A DNA stretch of 62,876 bases from an uncultured Verrucomicrobiota bacterium (GTDB lineage Bacteria > Verrucomicrobiota > Verrucomicrobiia > Limisphaerales > UBA9464), in contig CAIVQB010000074.1 of the NCBI GenBank assembly GCA_903907925.1, positions 1-62,876 on the forward strand, read 5' to 3'. The notes beneath the pieces are model-generated. The model made no database searches, was not told the DNA's origin, and saw only the letters and a program-made list of their open reading frames with translations. Shown in pieces: positions 16,973 through 25,916 of this stretch. Each line of letters opens with the position of its first letter. Position 1 is the stretch's first letter. The position numbers and the translations under genes were made by a program.

Positions 16973-18505
16973 TTAGGGCGAACGAACTCGATAGATCCGG
17001 GTGGGGTGATTCGTCCACTGCGGATCGTTGAAGGAGGCAATGCCGTCGGTGAGGGTGTTGGTGCTCACCGGTGACCACACCGCCTGCGCCAAATCCGTGG
17101 TGGCCTCCACCACGACCGGAACGTTGGTTGCCCAAGAGATCCGGAAGCCGAATCCGTTGGTTTGCCGGCCAAAGTCAGACTGGCCGGTGAGGATGATCGG
17201 ATTCGGAAGCGACCAGACTGCAGTCGGAAGTTTGCTGAACGAACTCCAGCCTGTAGTTCCTGGCAGGTAATAGATGGTGGGAGTGCTGGAGCCGTCGTAG
17301 CCGTCGAAAATTGACAAGTCTTCTTGGGGTGGGCGGGGCGCGTTTCCCCGAAAGTAGATTCTCTTGAGGCCGGTGCAGCCAGAGAACGTTCCGGCTCCGA
17401 TAGTGATGACGGTATCGGGGATCGTGAGGTCGGTCAGGTTGGAGCAGCCCGCGAACACGTAGAGCCCAATTGTGGTGACGCCGTTGCCAAACGTGACATT
17501 GGTCAGGCTGGAGGAGAAAAAGAACGCCGCGTCCGCAATCGTGATGACGCTGTTAGGGATCGTGTAGCTTCCAGTTTTTCCGCCGGGGAATTCGATGAGA
17601 GTCGTCTGTGCCTTGTCGAACAAAACTCCATTCAAACTGCTATAATTTGGATTGGCTACATCCACCGAGATGTTCCTTAAGGCTTGGCAGTATTCGAACG
17701 CAGCGGAACCAATCGCGATTACGCTTTTGGGGATCGTGACCGCGGTTAGACTGGAGCAGCTCAGAAACGCACCGGGTTCAATCGTAGTGACGCCGTTCGG
17801 GATCGTGACGCCGGTCAGGCTGGAGCAGCCGCTAAATGCACCGTCCCCGATGGTGGTGACGCTGTTCGGGATTGTGACGTTGGTCAGACGGGAGCACTCA
17901 GCAAATACTTCGTACCCGATCATGGCGACGCTGTTGGGAATCGTGACGGCGGTCAGCTGCGAGCAGCCGTAGAACGCACGGGGCCCAATCGTACTGACAC
18001 TGTCTGGGATCGTGACGCTGGTCAGGTTGGAGCAGCTAATGAACGCATCGCCCCCGATTGCTGTGACGGTGTTGGGGATCGTGACGCCGGTTAAGCTGAA
18101 GCAGTTCTCGAACGTACCATCCCCAATCGTGGTGATACCGTTGGGGATCATAACGTCGATAAGCCGGGCGCAGTTCAAGAACGCGCCGATCCCGATCGTG
18201 GCGACGCTGTTGGGGATCGTGACGCTGGTCATCAGGGCGTCATCGATGAACGCCTGGTCTGCAATTGCTGTGACGGGTAGGCCGCCAATCGAAGCCGGAA
18301 TGTTGACTGTGGGGGCGGTTCCGGTGCGGCCGGTGATTGTAATTGTCCCGGCTGCGGTGGTGAAACGGAAATCCTGCGCCGATACCCAATTCGGAAGCAT
18401 TAGCCCGAGAAACGCGGTGAGCAGCCAGAAATGAGGCAGTGTTTGACCCAACGCCGTGAAACGGCTCAAGCGTCTGTTCAGGGGGGCCACCGAGCGAGTA
18501 CTCAT
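16973..18505 (-). CDS. Secreted BspA-like leucine-rich repeat protein (LRR_5)
   Basis: 510 residues: signal segment (FWLLTAFLGLMLPNWVSAQ, cut near residue 44), then about twelve 23-residue repeats of the form LTSVTIPNSVTTIGDGAFSGCSS, interrupted once by a GVLFDKAQTTLIEFPGG segment, then a C-terminal module ending RIYRVRSP. These repeats are the Treponema/BspA type found on surface-exposed adhesion proteins. The DNA shows the matching 69-base periodicity at about 17390-18260. A role in surface binding is likely by family; the ligand is unknown. Convergent with tatD. Confidence 0.9.
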   Translation of the reverse strand: MSTRSVAPLNRRLSRFTALGQTLPHFWLLTAFLGLMLPNWVSAQDFRFTTAAGTITITGRTGTAPTVNIPASIGGLPVTAIADQAFIDDALMTSVTIPNSVATIGIGAFLNCARLIDVMIPNGITTIGDGTFENCFSLTGVTIPNTVTAIGGDAFISCSNLTSVTIPDSVSTIGPRAFYGCSQLTAVTIPNSVAMIGYEVFAECSRLTNVTIPNSVTTIGDGAFSGCSSLTGVTIPNGVTTIEPGAFLSCSSLTAVTIPKSVIAIGSAAFEYCQALRNISVDVANPNYSSLNGVLFDKAQTTLIEFPGGKTGSYTIPNSVITIADAAFFFSSSLTNVTFGNGVTTIGLYVFAGCSNLTDLTIPDTVITIGAGTFSGCTGLKRIYFRGNAPRPPQEDLSIFDGYDGSSTPTIYYLPGTTGWSSFSKLPTAVWSLPNPIILTGQSDFGRQTNGFGFRISWATNVPVVVEATTDLAQAVWSPVSTNTLTDGIASFNDPQWTNHPTRIYRVRSP

Positions 18506-18808
18506 GTGTGAAATTGGCTAATTCCTCCTCCGCTTTTCGGGGGGCCAAAGCCCGAACAGCGTCGACCCCATTCAAAAGCGGGGAACGGCTGAATTCAACC
18601 TTTGATACGGCGCAGTTGACGAGCGGAAAGCGCATTCCGAAAGAGGTGCGCCAACGCTTTCGAGGAATTCGGCGCTGAACCTTTTGGTCCTCCACGGATG
18701 CCGCCACACCGCCCGCTATGGCCATTTCGGTGGGCGCGTGGGCCGGTTTTCTCGCAACGCGCCATCGCAACAATTGTTGCCTGCTTCTGGAGCCTGAATT
18801 TCACTCGT

Positions 18809-18830
18809 CTGAGTGACGCCTGAGTGACGC
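18809..18830. repeat. 11-bp direct tandem repeat
   Basis: CTGAGTGACGC occurs twice with no spacer (18809-18819, 18820-18830), about 100 bp downstream of the 3' end of tRNA-Tyr. Two exact adjacent copies of an 11-mer could be a binding site or a slippage product. Confidence 0.7.
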
Positions 18831-18896
18831 TAAGAATGCGGCAAGGCGGGTTTTTGGGGCGATTCGTGGAACAGGCCCAAAAACGCGAAAACTCTC

Positions 18897-18914
18897 CGGA
18901 ATCCCGTGATTCCG
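18897..18914 (-). terminator. Hairpin downstream of tRNA-Tyr, possible terminator
   Basis: CGGAATC (18897-18903) pairs with GATTCCG (18908-18914) around a 4-base loop. Read on the minus strand it starts 13 bases after the tRNA CCA end and is followed by GAGAGTTTTCGCGTTTTTGG, a broken T-rich tract. This fits a weak intrinsic terminator for the tRNA. Confidence 0.55.
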
Positions 18915-18926
18915 AAGAGGTTAAAG

Positions 18927-19012
18927 TGGTGGTAGGAACTGGATTCGAACCAGTGAAGGCGTAAGCCAGCAGATTTACAGTCTGCCCCCGTTGGCCACTT
19001 GGGTATCCTACC
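18927..19012 (-). tRNA. tRNA-Tyr (anticodon GTA)
   Basis: On the minus strand the acceptor arm GGTAGGA (19012-19006) pairs with TCCTACC (18937-18931), followed by discriminator A and an encoded CCA (18929-18927). The anticodon stem-loop CAGACTGTAAATCTG carries GTA (18978-18976). The variable arm is long, as expected of class II tRNA-Tyr, and the T loop GGTTCGAATCC is present. About 86 nt including CCA. Confidence 0.97.
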
Positions 19013-19122
19013 ACAGCCGGACCGCCACGTGACGCGGCGGGCCGGAATGAATGCAAACGGATGGCACCGGGCTCAAGCGGTTTTTTCCTGAAACGGTGGC
19101 TGTCTCACCCTAGGATGACCCC

Positions 19123-20094
19123 ATGACCGAAGGGGAAACACCGTCGCAATCGCCTGATTTGGCGGTGGAACGGTTCCTTCGGCACCTCGGCGCGGAGCGT
19201 GGATTGTCGGAGTACACGGTACGGAATTATCGGCAGGCCCTCGTCGAATTTGCCGCCTGGCGCCACGGTCGGGGCGGTGATGCGCGTCGTTGGGACGGGA
19301 TCGAGCGGGACGAATTCCGTCAGTATCTTCGCCAATTGGGCCGTGACGGTCTGGGACGTTCCTCGATCCGGGTTCGCTTCAGTGCGCTGCGGACCTTCCA
19401 TCGGTTTTTGTTGCGGGATGGGATGGCGTCACCCTGGTCCATCCGCGGTTTGTCGCTTCCGCGTCAGACCCGGCTCCTGCCGCGATTTCTGACCGAGGAA
19501 CAGGCGGAACAGTTGCTCGCGGCGCCGGTGGAGGAATGGCGGCGCGCCAAGACCGCAGGTGGAGAACCGCCGGACCCGGTTCCGTTCCTGCGCGATGCCG
19601 CCCTGCTGGAGGTGCTGTATTCCTCGGGACTCCGCATCAGCGAAGCCTGCGGATTGCGGGTCGGGGATTTCGAGGAGGCTGAACTGCGGCTGCGGGTCCG
19701 CGGCAAGGGACGCAAGGAGCGGTTGGTTCCGATCGGCACTCCGGCGGTGACAGCGTTGCGGGCGTACGCGGAGGCAATCGGGCGTCCGTCCGATCCGCAA
19801 CTGCCCCTGATGCCGGACGGTCGGGCACCGTTCGCTCCGGTGACTCCGCAGACGATTCAACGCCGGCTCAAGCGCTACCTCGCGGCTGCTGGATTGGACC
19901 CGGGCCTGACTCCGCACAAATTGCGCCACAGTTTTGCCACCCACCTGCTCAATCGCGGCGCGGATCTCCGGGGCGTTCAGGAAATGCTGGGGCACGCGCG
20001 CCTCGCCAGCACCGAGGTCTACACCCATCTCACGCTGGATCGCTTGAGACGCGTTTACGAAGATGCTCATCCGCGAGCGAAGGCGGCGGATTGA
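19123..20094 (+). CDS. xerC: Tyrosine recombinase XerC
   Basis: 323 residues. Resolves chromosome dimers at the dif site with XerD and FtsK. Seen: N-terminal SAM-like core-binding domain (about 10-100, FLRHLGAERGLSEYTVRNYRQAL), catalytic domain with R in YSSGLRISEACGL, K in GKGRKERLVPIG, H-L-R-H in HKLRHSFATHLLNRG, LGHARLASTEVYTHL with the nucleophile Tyr. The chain has the classical Xer length and ends soon after the Tyr, which favours Xer over a phage integrase. AGGA lies 7 bases before the ATG. It is divergent from tRNA-Tyr. Confidence 0.93.
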   Translation: MTEGETPSQSPDLAVERFLRHLGAERGLSEYTVRNYRQALVEFAAWRHGRGGDARRWDGIERDEFRQYLRQLGRDGLGRSSIRVRFSALRTFHRFLLRDGMASPWSIRGLSLPRQTRLLPRFLTEEQAEQLLAAPVEEWRRAKTAGGEPPDPVPFLRDAALLEVLYSSGLRISEACGLRVGDFEEAELRLRVRGKGRKERLVPIGTPAVTALRAYAEAIGRPSDPQLPLMPDGRAPFAPVTPQTIQRRLKRYLAAAGLDPGLTPHKLRHSFATHLLNRGADLRGVQEMLGHARLASTEVYTHLTLDRLRRVYEDAHPRAKAAD

Positions 20095-20511
20095 GTGTGG
20101 CGTCTGGGATTTGTTTCCGACGCGCTCTGAGCCGAATCCATGCAGTTGAAACCGGGGCTGAAGCCGGTGCGACTGTGGCGTTGCCTCACCGTTTCGCACC
20201 ACCTCTCCCGCCCTCCGGGCACCCTCCCCTCCATTCCGAATGGCGGGGAGGGGCGGGGGTGGGGCGGCATTTTCTGCTCCGGAGGAAGTGCCAATCGAAT
20301 CGTCCGGGCTCCGGACATGATCAGGCTTTGAACTGAACAACATCGGCGGTGTTTCCGGCAAACAGCGGGCTGGCGCGCGGACCGAATCTGTGCCAAGGTG
20401 TCAGTAGAGAAAGTGAGACTGCTTTCTCGCGAATCGCGGTGCCGGCGGTGGACGATCCCGGCCCGGATCGAATGACCTCTGTTGTTTCGTCTGACCGACC
20501 GTTTTCCATCA
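20095..20511. other. 417-bp gene-free stretch between xerC and desaturase gene
   Basis: No gene is supported. The middle is occupied by a C/G-asymmetric palindromic element (20196-20266). The rest is featureless; the promoter for the desaturase gene should lie at about 20380-20500. Confidence 0.6.
20196..20266. repeat. C-rich/G-rich palindromic intergenic element
   Basis: A C-rich arm (CACCTCTCCCGCCC to CCCTCCCCTCC) is followed by ATTCCGAAT and a G-rich arm (GGCGGGGAGGGGCGGGGG to TGGGGCGG). CCCCTCCATTCCGAAT pairs imperfectly with its partner to form a long hairpin. Elements of this look are widespread non-coding repeats in several bacterial groups. Confidence 0.6.
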
Positions 20512-21510
20512 ATGCCTGCTCCCGTCGCTGCCCGTCCGGTTTCCCGGCTTCGATCCGCCGTCATTTCCCTGGTCCATTGGTTCGACTCCGACTTCGGGGC
20601 CGAAGACATCGACCGTCTCCAGGAAAAACCGAATCGCGTGGATTGGGTCCGAACCCTTCCGTTCATCATCCTCCACCTCGGTTGCCTTGGAATTCTCTGG
20701 GCCGGTTGGAGCCCGTTCGCCGTCGCGGTGGCGGTGTTCCTTTATTTCATCCGGATGTTTGCGGTGACCGGCTTCTATCACCGGTATTTCTCGCACCGCA
20801 CCTTTTCAACCTCCCGTCCGTGGCAGTTCGTCCTCGCGCTCTGGGGAGGCATCTGTGTCCAGCGGGGTGCGCTGTGGTGGGCGGCGACCCACCGGCATCA
20901 TCACCAGCATTCGGACGAGGTGGAGGACAAGCATTCACCGCGGCAACAGGGGTTCCTCTGGTCGCACATCGGCTGGATCACCTGCTCGAAGAATTTTCCG
21001 ACCGATTACCGTCGGGTGAAGGATCTCGCCCGGTATCCGGAACTCGTGTTCCTGAACCGGTTCGACACCCTGGTGCCGGCCGCCTTCGGTTTCGGGATCT
21101 TCGGATTGGGAAAACTGCTCCAACAGATCGCGCCGGGACTTCACACCAGTGGCTGGCAGATGCTGGTCTGGGGATTTTTCATCAGCACCACGGCGTTGTT
21201 TCACGGAACGTCCTGCATCAATTCGCTGTCGCACGTGTTTGGCCGGAAGCGCTACTCCACCGGTGATGATTCGCGAAACAGCTTCGTCCTCTCCCTCATC
21301 ACCCTCGGCGAGGGCTGGCATAACAACCACCATCAACACATGAGCTGTGTCCGGCAGGGTTTCTATTGGTGGGAAGTGGACATCACCTACTACCTGCTGC
21401 GCGCGATGTCGTGGACCGGTTTGATCTGGGATCTCCGACCGGTGCCGGTCGTCGCCTACGATCGCAATCGGCAACTGGCGGCATCCCGGCATTCCAGGGC
21501 CTCGCACTGA
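20512..21510 (+). CDS. Acyl-CoA/acyl-lipid delta-9-type fatty acid desaturase
   Basis: 332 residues from the ATG at 20512 (a TTG ten codons upstream is less likely). An integral membrane di-iron enzyme that puts a double bond into fatty acyl chains. The three histidine boxes are intact: HRYFSH (box 1), HRHHH (box 2) and HNNHH (box 3). Two hydrophobic hairpins are seen (about 50-90 and 180-225). Family members need an electron donor such as cytochrome b5 or ferredoxin; none is adjacent. Followed after 23 bp by the converging PVC haem-binding gene. Confidence 0.93.
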   Translation: MPAPVAARPVSRLRSAVISLVHWFDSDFGAEDIDRLQEKPNRVDWVRTLPFIILHLGCLGILWAGWSPFAVAVAVFLYFIRMFAVTGFYHRYFSHRTFSTSRPWQFVLALWGGICVQRGALWWAATHRHHHQHSDEVEDKHSPRQQGFLWSHIGWITCSKNFPTDYRRVKDLARYPELVFLNRFDTLVPAAFGFGIFGLGKLLQQIAPGLHTSGWQMLVWGFFISTTALFHGTSCINSLSHVFGRKRYSTGDDSRNSFVLSLITLGEGWHNNHHQHMSCVRQGFYWWEVDITYYLLRAMSWTGLIWDLRPVPVVAYDRNRQLAASRHSRASH

Positions 21511-21533
21511 AACCCGCGTTGCTGAAGCAGTGC

Positions 21534-24500
21534 CTACTTCGGTGATGTCGATTCCAGGAAGGCCAGCAACGAGCCCAGCTCAGCCGGTGTCAGATTCGCC
21601 ACCAGGCCTTCGGGCATGATGGATTCGGTGAGCTTGCGCCGTTCGGCGATATCGCCCTTTTCGATAACGGTCGAAGTCCCAACCAGATTCCGGACCTCCA
21701 CCGTGTCGCCTCCTTCTTTCACAACGAAGCCGTCCACCTGATCCCCATTTTTCAGGGTGAAGCTTTGCGACTCGAATCCCTGACTGATCTTGGCGCTCGG
21801 TTTGAGGATGGATTCGCACAACTCAGTCCGGCTGTAGCGCGTGGCGATTCCACCCAGCATCGGGCCCTTGGGTGGTTCCTTCGCGGATAATGTATGGCAG
21901 ACCACGCATCCCTGTTTCAGGAACAATCCCTGGCCGACCTTGGCGTCGCCCCGGGTCGCGATGGCCAGCCGCACGGCCTCGTCATAGGACAGCGCCGCGA
22001 TCGTCTGGGTTCCGCCGCCTGAAGCCGGATTCAGGTCGAGTTGCGTCTGCGCATACTTGGCGGCGAGCGCGACGTTGGGATCGGCGTCGTTCAACCGCTC
22101 GGCGACCTGACTGGCAAACGCCGTGGCGCGCGTGCGGCCGATGACCCCGAGCAGTGTGGCGGCCGAATCGGGCTGCGCCCAAAGCTTGCTGATGGCGTTG
22201 GTGGCTTCCTGCCGGCGTTTGAGATCCTTCAGCACCGGGCTGGTGGCCAGGTTGACCAGGACGGTGGCACCAACGACCTGTCGGGCCTTGTCCTTGTCCT
22301 GGGCGAGTCGCGCGAAGCTGCCGATATTGCCCGCGTGGCGAAGATCTCGGGCAAACTCCTCCCACGCCGCCGCGAGCGGGCCCTCGGGTTGTGGCGCGTC
22401 CTTCCGGTACGGCTCGACGACGGCCAATGCGGCAAACGCGTCAATCACCGCCGACCGATTCTTTTCGATCAATCCGCTGAGCATTCGCAGCGCTCGCACC
22501 CGCGCGGCGGGCAGCTCGGTCGTGGCGGTGGCGATGGTGGACAGCACTTTGACGAGGTCTGGCGATGCCGGTGCCTTGGGCGAAAGGAGCGAGGCCACGA
22601 CGTCGAGCCGGGCTGAGGAATCGTTGCCGGCCTTGGCGAGGACCACGTCTGTCAGTCCGGGGAACGAAACCTTGGTGCGAAGCAAGGCGGCGACCTCTTG
22701 TCGCGCTTCGTCGCCGGAGGTTGCACTGAGGCGTTCCTTCAATGCGGCTTCGATGGTGTCGCTTTCGGCCCACCGTTCGGGCTGGTAGATCGGGCCGCTG
22801 GTATCCGGGCGCGTGCCCCACCACTGCTTGATGCCGGTATAAACGGCTTCGCGGGTGTCGAGCCGGCACAACGCTTTGAAGATACCGAGGCGCAGGGTCG
22901 GAGAATCGGTCGCCAGGCGGGACATCAGCCCACGAACCACCGCGGGTTCGTAGAGCGCCTGCAAAACTCGAAGGGCTCCTGCCTGGACGCGGGGCGCCTC
23001 GGGGGTGTCGAGATGGCCATCCAGGGCGGCGAGGCAAACCTCCGACGCGTTGAGCGTTCGGAGGGCCTGAACCGCGATGTGTGACACGGTGAAATCGGCG
23101 TCGGCGGTGTGGGGAAGAATGGCAACTGCGGCTTCCCGTTTGCCCAGGCGACCCAGTCCGGTCACGGCCTGCAACCGGACCCGTGGATCGGGATCGTTCA
23201 ACGCCGTCACGAAGGGTTTCGCGGGAACTTGGTCGGCGACGCGGATGTCGTCGGCAAACGCTTTCAGAACTGTTTCGCGTACCCCGGCGTTTTCCAGCAG
23301 CGGGGTGAGAAGCGGATGGGCGTTGAGTCCCAGCAATTGTTTGAGAGTGAAGATGGCGGTTACCCGCACGCCGGCGTTGTCGCTGGTGGAGGCCAGGGCG
23401 ACGAGTTTCTCCGCCACGCCGGGGCTGGGTCCGCGCTTGAGCAATTCGCGCTGGGCTGCCAGACGCCAGACGCCGCTGGCGGAACCGATCCTGTCGGCGA
23501 GTTGCGGCGCGCTCAGTTTTCCAAAATCGGGAACTGCCGGTGCTGTGGATCCCTTCGGTGTCAAACGGACAACGTAACCTGCATTGGGGCCGTTGTAGGT
23601 GAAGGTCGCGCCCTCCCAACTGGCGACGAAGAGATGCCCCGCGCCATCAGTCTCAAGGTCGGTCGGCCGGTTCATCGTCATGAACTTTCGTGTGTCGGCC
23701 TTCCAGGTGGCGCCATCGCGGGTCAAGGGGTGGAGATCGATTTCCCCGCGGCCCCATTCCACCGAATAGAATCCGCGACCCCAGGGCTCGGGTAGGATGG
23801 GTTCGTCGAGAAAGATCGCCCCGACTGGTGACCCACCGCCGTAGTCGATCATCGTGGGAATGATTTCATCGGCGAAATTGCGGAACAGCGAGGGATAGCC
23901 CATCTGCGCTCCCACCGGATTGAAGCTCAGGCGATCGTTCCAATCGTCGCCGTCATTAGTGTTGTCGCGGGTGAAGAGATCCAGCGTGGGGCTGATCGCC
24001 ACCGCGAGAATGTTGCGCGTGCCGGTGACCACCTTTTCCAGGCCGCTGCCATCGGGTCGAATGCGGAGAATCCCGCCGCCACGAAGCGACAACGAACGCC
24101 CGTCCTTGCCGGTCGCCAGCGGCGCGCCGTAGTCGCCGCATGCGATGTAGATCCATCCATCGATGCCGAGCCGGATGCCGTTGATGGTGTGGTCCGCTCC
24201 ACGGGCGTTGAGATCGAAACCGAGCCCGGTGATCAGATCCTCCTGCCGGGTCGAAACCCCGGTGTTACCCTCATCGTGATACGCCGTGAGAATGGGCGGG
24301 TGCATTACGTACAGGGTTCGCGTGCTGCCATCCCAGGCCACGCCGCGTGGACTGTCCATCTGGGCGAAGGTGGTAAATTTGTCCGCCTTCCCGGTCCCGC
24401 GGGTGTCCTCGCACAGGATGACCCGACCCCGGCCGGGCTTTTGATCCAGGGAACCGTTCTCGTCGCACCCGACGAACAGGGATCCGTCCGGAGTGGCAGT

Positions 24501-24677
24501 CAGGAAGATGGGATAGGAGATGTTGGGTGGCGATGCAAAGACGGTGGCCTCGAACTCCGGCGGATGGGTGAAACGCTTGAGGATATCGGCGTCGGTCCAT
24601 GGCGCGCCGTTGTCGGCGGCGAGAATGCCGGGCAGGAGAATGCTGTATAGGCCGGCGAGCAGGCGTTGGCGATTCAT
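21534..24677 (-). CDS. PVC-type membrane-bound dehydrogenase / haem-binding protein with HEAT repeats
   Basis: 1047 residues. Signal peptide (MNRQRLLAGLYSILLPGILA), then a beta-propeller region of the Pirellula/Verrucomicrobium dehydrogenase family (about 25-370; FEATVFASPPNISYPIFLTATPDGSLFVGCDENGSL), a long HEAT-like helical repeat region (about 390-870), and a C-terminal cytochrome domain with one CVVCH site (about 920) followed by the conserved SILKPSAKISQGFES and ESIMPEGLVANLTPAELGSLLAFL tail. The family is abundant in Planctomycetes and Verrucomicrobia and is thought to oxidise sugars or related compounds in the periplasm; the substrate is not known. Single gene. Confidence 0.9.
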   Translation of the reverse strand: MNRQRLLAGLYSILLPGILAADNGAPWTDADILKRFTHPPEFEATVFASPPNISYPIFLTATPDGSLFVGCDENGSLDQKPGRGRVILCEDTRGTGKADKFTTFAQMDSPRGVAWDGSTRTLYVMHPPILTAYHDEGNTGVSTRQEDLITGLGFDLNARGADHTINGIRLGIDGWIYIACGDYGAPLATGKDGRSLSLRGGGILRIRPDGSGLEKVVTGTRNILAVAISPTLDLFTRDNTNDGDDWNDRLSFNPVGAQMGYPSLFRNFADEIIPTMIDYGGGSPVGAIFLDEPILPEPWGRGFYSVEWGRGEIDLHPLTRDGATWKADTRKFMTMNRPTDLETDGAGHLFVASWEGATFTYNGPNAGYVVRLTPKGSTAPAVPDFGKLSAPQLADRIGSASGVWRLAAQRELLKRGPSPGVAEKLVALASTSDNAGVRVTAIFTLKQLLGLNAHPLLTPLLENAGVRETVLKAFADDIRVADQVPAKPFVTALNDPDPRVRLQAVTGLGRLGKREAAVAILPHTADADFTVSHIAVQALRTLNASEVCLAALDGHLDTPEAPRVQAGALRVLQALYEPAVVRGLMSRLATDSPTLRLGIFKALCRLDTREAVYTGIKQWWGTRPDTSGPIYQPERWAESDTIEAALKERLSATSGDEARQEVAALLRTKVSFPGLTDVVLAKAGNDSSARLDVVASLLSPKAPASPDLVKVLSTIATATTELPAARVRALRMLSGLIEKNRSAVIDAFAALAVVEPYRKDAPQPEGPLAAAWEEFARDLRHAGNIGSFARLAQDKDKARQVVGATVLVNLATSPVLKDLKRRQEATNAISKLWAQPDSAATLLGVIGRTRATAFASQVAERLNDADPNVALAAKYAQTQLDLNPASGGGTQTIAALSYDEAVRLAIATRGDAKVGQGLFLKQGCVVCHTLSAKEPPKGPMLGGIATRYSRTELCESILKPSAKISQGFESQSFTLKNGDQVDGFVVKEGGDTVEVRNLVGTSTVIEKGDIAERRKLTESIMPEGLVANLTPAELGSLLAFLESTSPK

Positions 24678-24719
24678 GTCGGGGCAGGTTGAGTCTGCTG
24701 CCGGATCGGGTTGAAGGCG

Positions 24720-24751
24720 CTCCCAGGTCGGACTCGCCAGATTCCTGGGAG
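24720..24751. repeat. 8-bp inverted repeat between anti-sigma-like and haem-binding genes
   Basis: CTCCCAGG (24720-24727) and CCTGGGAG (24744-24751), 16-base loop that itself holds GGACTCGCCAGATT. It lies downstream of the anti-sigma-like gene on the minus strand, without a T-tract. It could be a terminator-like element or part of a dispersed repeat. Confidence 0.4.
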
Positions 24752-24832
24752 TCCCGGGATTTTAGGAACCGCACTTCAATTCAATCCAGCGGGGCAGGGC
24801 GCAAGGCTTGTCGTTGGCCCCGACTTTGTCCA

Positions 24833-25303
24833 TCACCGCGGCGGGGGAACGTCCGCGAGGAAGAGTTCCACCCGGCCGTCGATTCGGACCAAGCCCACGC
24901 CGTTGCCACCGGCGAGCTCCAAGAGTTCTGCGTCGGTCGCCAGGATGGCGTGCGTGCGTTCGGAGTGAACAAGCGTCCAACCGCCCACGGAAACCGGTGT
25001 CGACATAGACTCCGCACCGGTCAATGGAAGACTGGCGATGTGGACCAATTTCGGCACGACCGGGTTGAGGTGTTGGGCTGCCACTGTGGGCGCAGAAGGA
25101 ATGGTTTCCGGTTCCCGCCGCCAGGGATTTAGCACCGCAAAACTGAGCAGGACGACGGCCGAAAGGATGGCCGCGGGGGCCATACGACGCCGGCTGCGGC
25201 GAGCGCGGACGGCGGACAGAATAGCGTCCAGCGGGGCGGACGCGCCGGCGTCCTCGGCGAGCACGGCGTCGATCAGGCGATCGGGTTCAGGTGCTTTGTT
25301 CAT
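24833..25303 (-). CDS. Anti-sigma-factor-like single-pass membrane protein
   Basis: 156 residues with a basic cytoplasmic N-terminus (RLIDAVLAEDAGASAPLDAILSAVRARRSRRR), one transmembrane helix (about 41-58, MAPAAILSAVVLLSFAVL) and an extracytoplasmic domain of about 95 residues. Its start overlaps the end of the ECF sigma gene by 17 bases, which implies translational coupling. There is no HxxxCxxC zinc motif, so it is not a standard ZAS anti-sigma factor. The role is inferred from position and topology. The gene ends the operon. Confidence 0.7.
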   Translation of the reverse strand: MNKAPEPDRLIDAVLAEDAGASAPLDAILSAVRARRSRRRMAPAAILSAVVLLSFAVLNPWRREPETIPSAPTVAAQHLNPVVPKLVHIASLPLTGAESMSTPVSVGGWTLVHSERTHAILATDAELLELAGGNGVGLVRIDGRVELFLADVPPPR

Positions 25304-25907
25304 GACGCAGTCGGGCGAGGATTCCGGATTTGAGACGCTGGCGTGCCCGGGTCAGCCGGGACTCGATTGCCTTTTCCGAAGTGCCGAACGACTCCGCGAG
25401 GACGTGGACGGCATCGCCATCGAGGTATTTTCGTTCGAGCAAATCGCGTTCGGCACTGGGAAGTGTTTCCAGCTCGAAACTCAGCGCCGTTTCCAGCGCC
25501 ACTTCGGCGTCGATCGAAGCCGCCGGGCTGGGGATGCGGCTTTGAAACCAGCGGTCGAGGAACCGGAGGTAGCGTCGATCTCGTCGGACGGCATCGACGG
25601 CCGAACTGCGGGCCAGCACCGTCAGCCAGCTCCAGAGTTCGGCTTCCGTGGAGATGACCCGGATATGACGCACGCACCGGAGAAACGTGGTCTGCAACGC
25701 TTCACGGGCCGCGGACTCGTCTCCGCCGCAGACGACGAGGAGATAGCGGAGAAGGCGTGCCGAATACGCGGCGTAAAACTCGCGCCACGCCGCCTCGTCA
25801 CCCTCGCGCAACGCCCGGGTCAAGACCGCCGTGGGCGAGGGCGTATCGGAAGCCCCCGCCGCAACGGCAGTAGTCGGAATCACGGGCATGAATGCAACGG
25901 ACGCCAC
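25287..25907 (-). CDS. ECF-subfamily RNA polymerase sigma factor
   Basis: 206 residues. Region 2 (about 30-100) is seen as EAAWREFYAAYSARLLRYLL followed by REALQTTFLRCVRH and WLTVLARSSAVDAVRR; region 4 (about 140-195) as LPSAERDLLERKYLDG and ESFGTSEKAIESRLTRARQRLK. It should direct polymerase to a small regulon, controlled by the anti-sigma-like protein encoded downstream with a 17-base overlap. It starts 9 bases after the upstream exported-protein gene, so three genes form one unit. MASVAFMP start used; Met7 is an alternative. Confidence 0.92.
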   Translation of the reverse strand: MASVAFMPVIPTTAVAAGASDTPSPTAVLTRALREGDEAAWREFYAAYSARLLRYLLVVCGGDESAAREALQTTFLRCVRHIRVISTEAELWSWLTVLARSSAVDAVRRDRRYLRFLDRWFQSRIPSPAASIDAEVALETALSFELETLPSAERDLLERKYLDGDAVHVLAESFGTSEKAIESRLTRARQRLKSGILARLRHEQST

Positions 25908-25916
25908 GGTGGAAGG

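Larger units (their letters stand above)
18506..18926. other. 421-bp gene-free stretch between LRR gene and tRNA-Tyr
   Basis: No convincing gene is seen. Open frames here are short, overlap the tRNA or have no domain. It contains an 11-bp perfect tandem pair (18809-18830) and a hairpin next to the tRNA (18897-18914). It must also hold the LRR gene's promoter, but no clear -35/-10 pair stands out. Confidence 0.6.

Noticed and set aside
17390-18260. Regular repeats that might be taken for a CRISPR array
   Set aside because: The period is 69 bases and in frame, encoding LRR units; no unique spacers.
18595-19056. 153-codon minus-strand frame containing GYPSGQRGQTVNLLAYAFTGSNP
   Set aside because: That peptide is the translation of tRNA-Tyr; such frames are well-known artefacts.
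19123-20094. Integrase of a genomic island next to tRNA-Tyr
   Set aside because: Length and motifs fit housekeeping XerC, and no direct repeat of the tRNA 3' end was seen nearby.
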